Origin: JAVWIF01 sp036639635
GTDB taxonomy: Bacteria > Bacillota_I > Bacilli_A > Erysipelotrichales > Erysipelotrichaceae
Direction of reading: 5' to 3'
Length of the DNA: 14,601 bases
NCBI GenBank assembly: GCA_036639635.1
Contig: JAVWIF010000047.1
Location: forward strand, 1 to 14,601
Part shown: positions 13,359 to 14,601 of the stretch, one piece after another
Numbering within the stretch: the stretch's first letter is position 1
Layout of the letters: each line of letters starts with the position of its first letter
The notes under the pieces: generated by a model
Database searches by the model: none
What the model saw: only the letters and a program-made list of their open reading frames with translations
Told to the model about the DNA's origin: nothing
Translations under genes and position numbers: made by a program

Positions 13359-13761
13359 AAAACACTGTCCTTATCTTTTTTTACTATAAAGTTATAAGAA
13401 TTACATATGAAATGCAATAAAATAATTTATGGTAAGCAGATGAAATTTTTAGGATTTTAGTTTAAATATATTGATAAAAAAAAGGTATACCCTTAATACG
13501 ATAAGAAGAATACCAAAAGAAGAACGAATGTATTATAGTGAAAAGCAACTATAAAAAAGCCAAAACAAGCTTCATAGTATGCTAGAACCCAAAAGTTTTT
13601 TGTTTGGGGTAGAAATCCATGTACTATAAAATCCCACGTAAATTTAAAAACTCAGTTAATCTTGTCGTGTCCTTCTTCGGCTCTGCTTAGAGTCTTTTCG
13701 TCGTTCTTTTTTCATTATCTGTCCTTTTTACTTCAAACATGCAGTTCCTAGTAGGCAAAAA
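13359..13761. other. Gene-free stretch with hairpins and broken frames
   Basis: No recognisable gene. It holds a hairpin CCCAAA/TTTGGG (13588-13593, 13603-13608), an inverted GGTAT/ATACC pair around 13484-13516 and a 27-codon frame (13471-13554, charged, no ribosome site) that could be a gene remnant. There are also a 23-codon frame at 13619-13690 and the tiny basic frame on the minus strand listed separately. It looks like degraded or intergenic mobile DNA. Confidence 0.45.
13656..13715 (-). CDS. Possible 19-aa highly basic peptide
   Basis: ATG 13715 is preceded by AAAAAGGA at 6 nt and opens a 19-codon frame in which 10 residues are Lys or Arg (MKKERRKDSKQSRRRTRQD). Such short frames arise by chance, and there is no proven promoter. 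The good ribosome site and extreme composition are why it is listed. Confidence 0.2.
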   Translation of the reverse strand: MKKERRKDSKQSRRRTRQD

Positions 13762-13786
13762 ATGAAGTTGTCTTTTAGCAACTTCA
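13757..13786 (-). terminator. Intrinsic terminator on the minus strand
   Basis: TGAAGTTG and CAACTTCA (13763-13770 and 13779-13786) form an 8-bp stem with an 8-nt loop. On the minus strand it runs into TTTTTT (plus-strand A-run 13757-13762). It would end transcripts from the unknown gene at 14049-14546. Confidence 0.75.
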
Positions 13787-13839
13787 ATAAAGCACATTTT
13801 AATTATTATACCTCTCTACTTGGCAAAGGATGTTCATAT

Positions 13840-14016
13840 ATGGATTGCGCATTTAAAACAAGACCACAAGAGAGAGTTACACATTTGAGCGAAAATGAGG
13901 TGCTCTCTATTGTGCCGATTAAGGAAGACAGAACAGCAACAGCACCTCCAACCGTTCAATACCGCCAAACAAAAGACGCTAAATCAAAGATATCTTGCAT
14001 TCAAAGACAAGGATAA
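13840..14016 (+). CDS. Hypothetical 58-aa frame, doubtful
   Basis: The frame starts at ATG 13840 with AAAGGA 9 nt upstream. The composition is ordinary for a soluble protein (charged, with a TATAPPTVQYRQTK stretch) and no family is recognised. An upstream ATG in frame (13762) would run through a terminator hairpin and is unlikely. It lies antisense to the probable 3' untranslated region of the next gene, so it may be spurious or a fragment of an acquired gene. Confidence 0.25.
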   Translation: MDCAFKTRPQERVTHLSENEVLSIVPIKEDRTATAPPTVQYRQTKDAKSKISCIQRQG

Positions 14017-14048
14017 TCTTCATAACTAAAATCACAGGTATAGACTGC

Positions 14049-14546
14049 TTACTTTGCGCTTCCTCCATAATACATGGATTTTGCATCCTCGCACTCCACA
14101 AGGATGGTACTCTGATTAAGCTTATCCAACACTTCGTCCATAATAGACGTAATCTGTTCTTCCTTTACATCATAAAAAGAGTACACCAGTGTATGTTCTT
14201 GTGTAAGAGTTTTTGTATCATCCACATATCCGCCAATAGCCTCCCAAGCAGAATACCCTCCTACATATCTGATGCAGATTTCATTTACAATATCCCTAGC
14301 CTGATTCGTTGATATCAACTGTGTATAGGTATCCTTGTCATTAATTCCTATGTATAATGTGTATTTTTTTGCTACCTGCAGCTGAGACTCCAAAATGCGG
14401 TCGCCATTATTGTGAGGCTTTGCCGGTAGCCAGCCAAGTTCGTACGTTACCAGTCCTCCTGTAACTACCAAATTGAATATCAATAGCAAAAAAATCACTC
14501 TGTATTTTAAATTATTACGATCCATTATAACTTTGTTGTTCTCCAT
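14049..14546 (-). CDS. Membrane-anchored protein of unknown function (DUF3574-like, tentative)
   Basis: A 165-aa protein with one N-terminal membrane helix (about 18-37, FLLLIFNLVVTGGLVTYELG) and a compact domain outside the membrane (about 60-160). The domain contains YTLYIGINDKDTYTQLIST, VGGYSAWEAIGGYVDD and THE-type TLTQEHTLVYSFYDV. This pattern recalls small DUF3574-type proteins, but I give that name only tentatively. The start at 14546 is chosen because AGGAGG lies upstream; an ATG at 14582 precedes that site. Base composition looks richer in G and C than most of the window, which hints at acquisition from elsewhere. A terminator lies about 260 nt downstream. Confidence 0.7.
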   Translation of the reverse strand: MENNKVIMDRNNLKYRVIFLLLIFNLVVTGGLVTYELGWLPAKPHNNGDRILESQLQVAKKYTLYIGINDKDTYTQLISTNQARDIVNEICIRYVGGYSAWEAIGGYVDDTKTLTQEHTLVYSFYDVKEEQITSIMDEVLDKLNQSTILVECEDAKSMYYGGSAK

Positions 14547-14576
14547 CAAGAATCCTCCTCTTATTTTTTTTGTCCA

Positions 14577-14591
14577 GTACATATATTGTAC
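14577..14591 (-). promoter_or_regulatory. -10 box inside an inverted repeat, upstream of the unknown gene
   Basis: GTACA-TATAT-TGTAC is a perfect 5-bp inverted repeat. On the minus strand it contains TACAAT (14590-14585), a likely -10 box. The -35 would lie past the end of the window. A repressor site is possible. Confidence 0.4.
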
Positions 14592-14601
14592 GCCTAAACT
14601 A

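Noticed and set aside
13995..14312. 105-codon plus-strand frame
   Set aside because: Antisense to the anchored unknown protein, which has its own ribosome site, promoter box and terminator.

Overview
The window is AT-rich (roughly 30% GC by eye) and reads like the chromosome of a low-GC Gram-positive bacterium (Bacillota). Shine-Dalgarno sites are strong, TGA is used as a normal stop, genes are packed with short overlaps, and a YdcC-like gene lies next to an EndoA/MazF toxin. The gene mix (M23 hydrolase with FtsX, FetAB, very short intergenic regions) would fit Erysipelotrichia-like Firmicutes, but that assignment is only a guess.

Layout. 1-54 is the 3' end of a tRNA-Gly (GCC) with its terminator. 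105-1704 holds a stand-alone IS1341-type tnpB gene with an apparently intact nuclease and a chain of hairpins at its 3' end that looks like a guide-RNA (reRNA/omegaRNA) scaffold. On the minus strand at 1753-2552 two Rrf2-family repressors overlap by 4 nt, one with an IscR-like cysteine cluster and one without cysteines. They have a palindromic operator candidate at the promoter. A tRNA-Ser (GCT) follows at 2833-2923, then a stretch with no recognised gene.

3346-8156 is a run of minus-strand genes: ydcC-like anchored protein plus EndoA/MazF toxin (no antitoxin visible), GNAT acetyltransferase, an HMA-fold protein without its CxxC, an aspartokinase reduced to its catalytic domain, a Nudix hydrolase and MutY. 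A small plus-strand membrane protein (4761-4952) is divergent from ydcC. 8225-10611 encodes FtsX and a secreted coiled-coil M23 peptidase, the usual membrane activator/cell-wall hydrolase pair, but without ftsE beside it. 10788-12195 is fetA-fetB, a putative iron-export ABC transporter, divergent from an EamA/DMT permease at 12295-13173. A 48-aa membrane protein follows.

The last 1.2 kb is different. 13359-13760 contains no recognisable gene but has hairpins and tiny reading frames, and 13790-14601 looks richer in GC than the rest and carries an anchored protein of unknown function. This end is the best candidate for recently acquired or decaying DNA. No complete, clearly new multi-gene system was found. 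The points most worth following are the solitary TnpB with its RNA scaffold, the antitoxin-less MazF behind ydcC, the paired Rrf2 regulators, the ftsE-less ftsX and the tRNA-derived inverted fragments.
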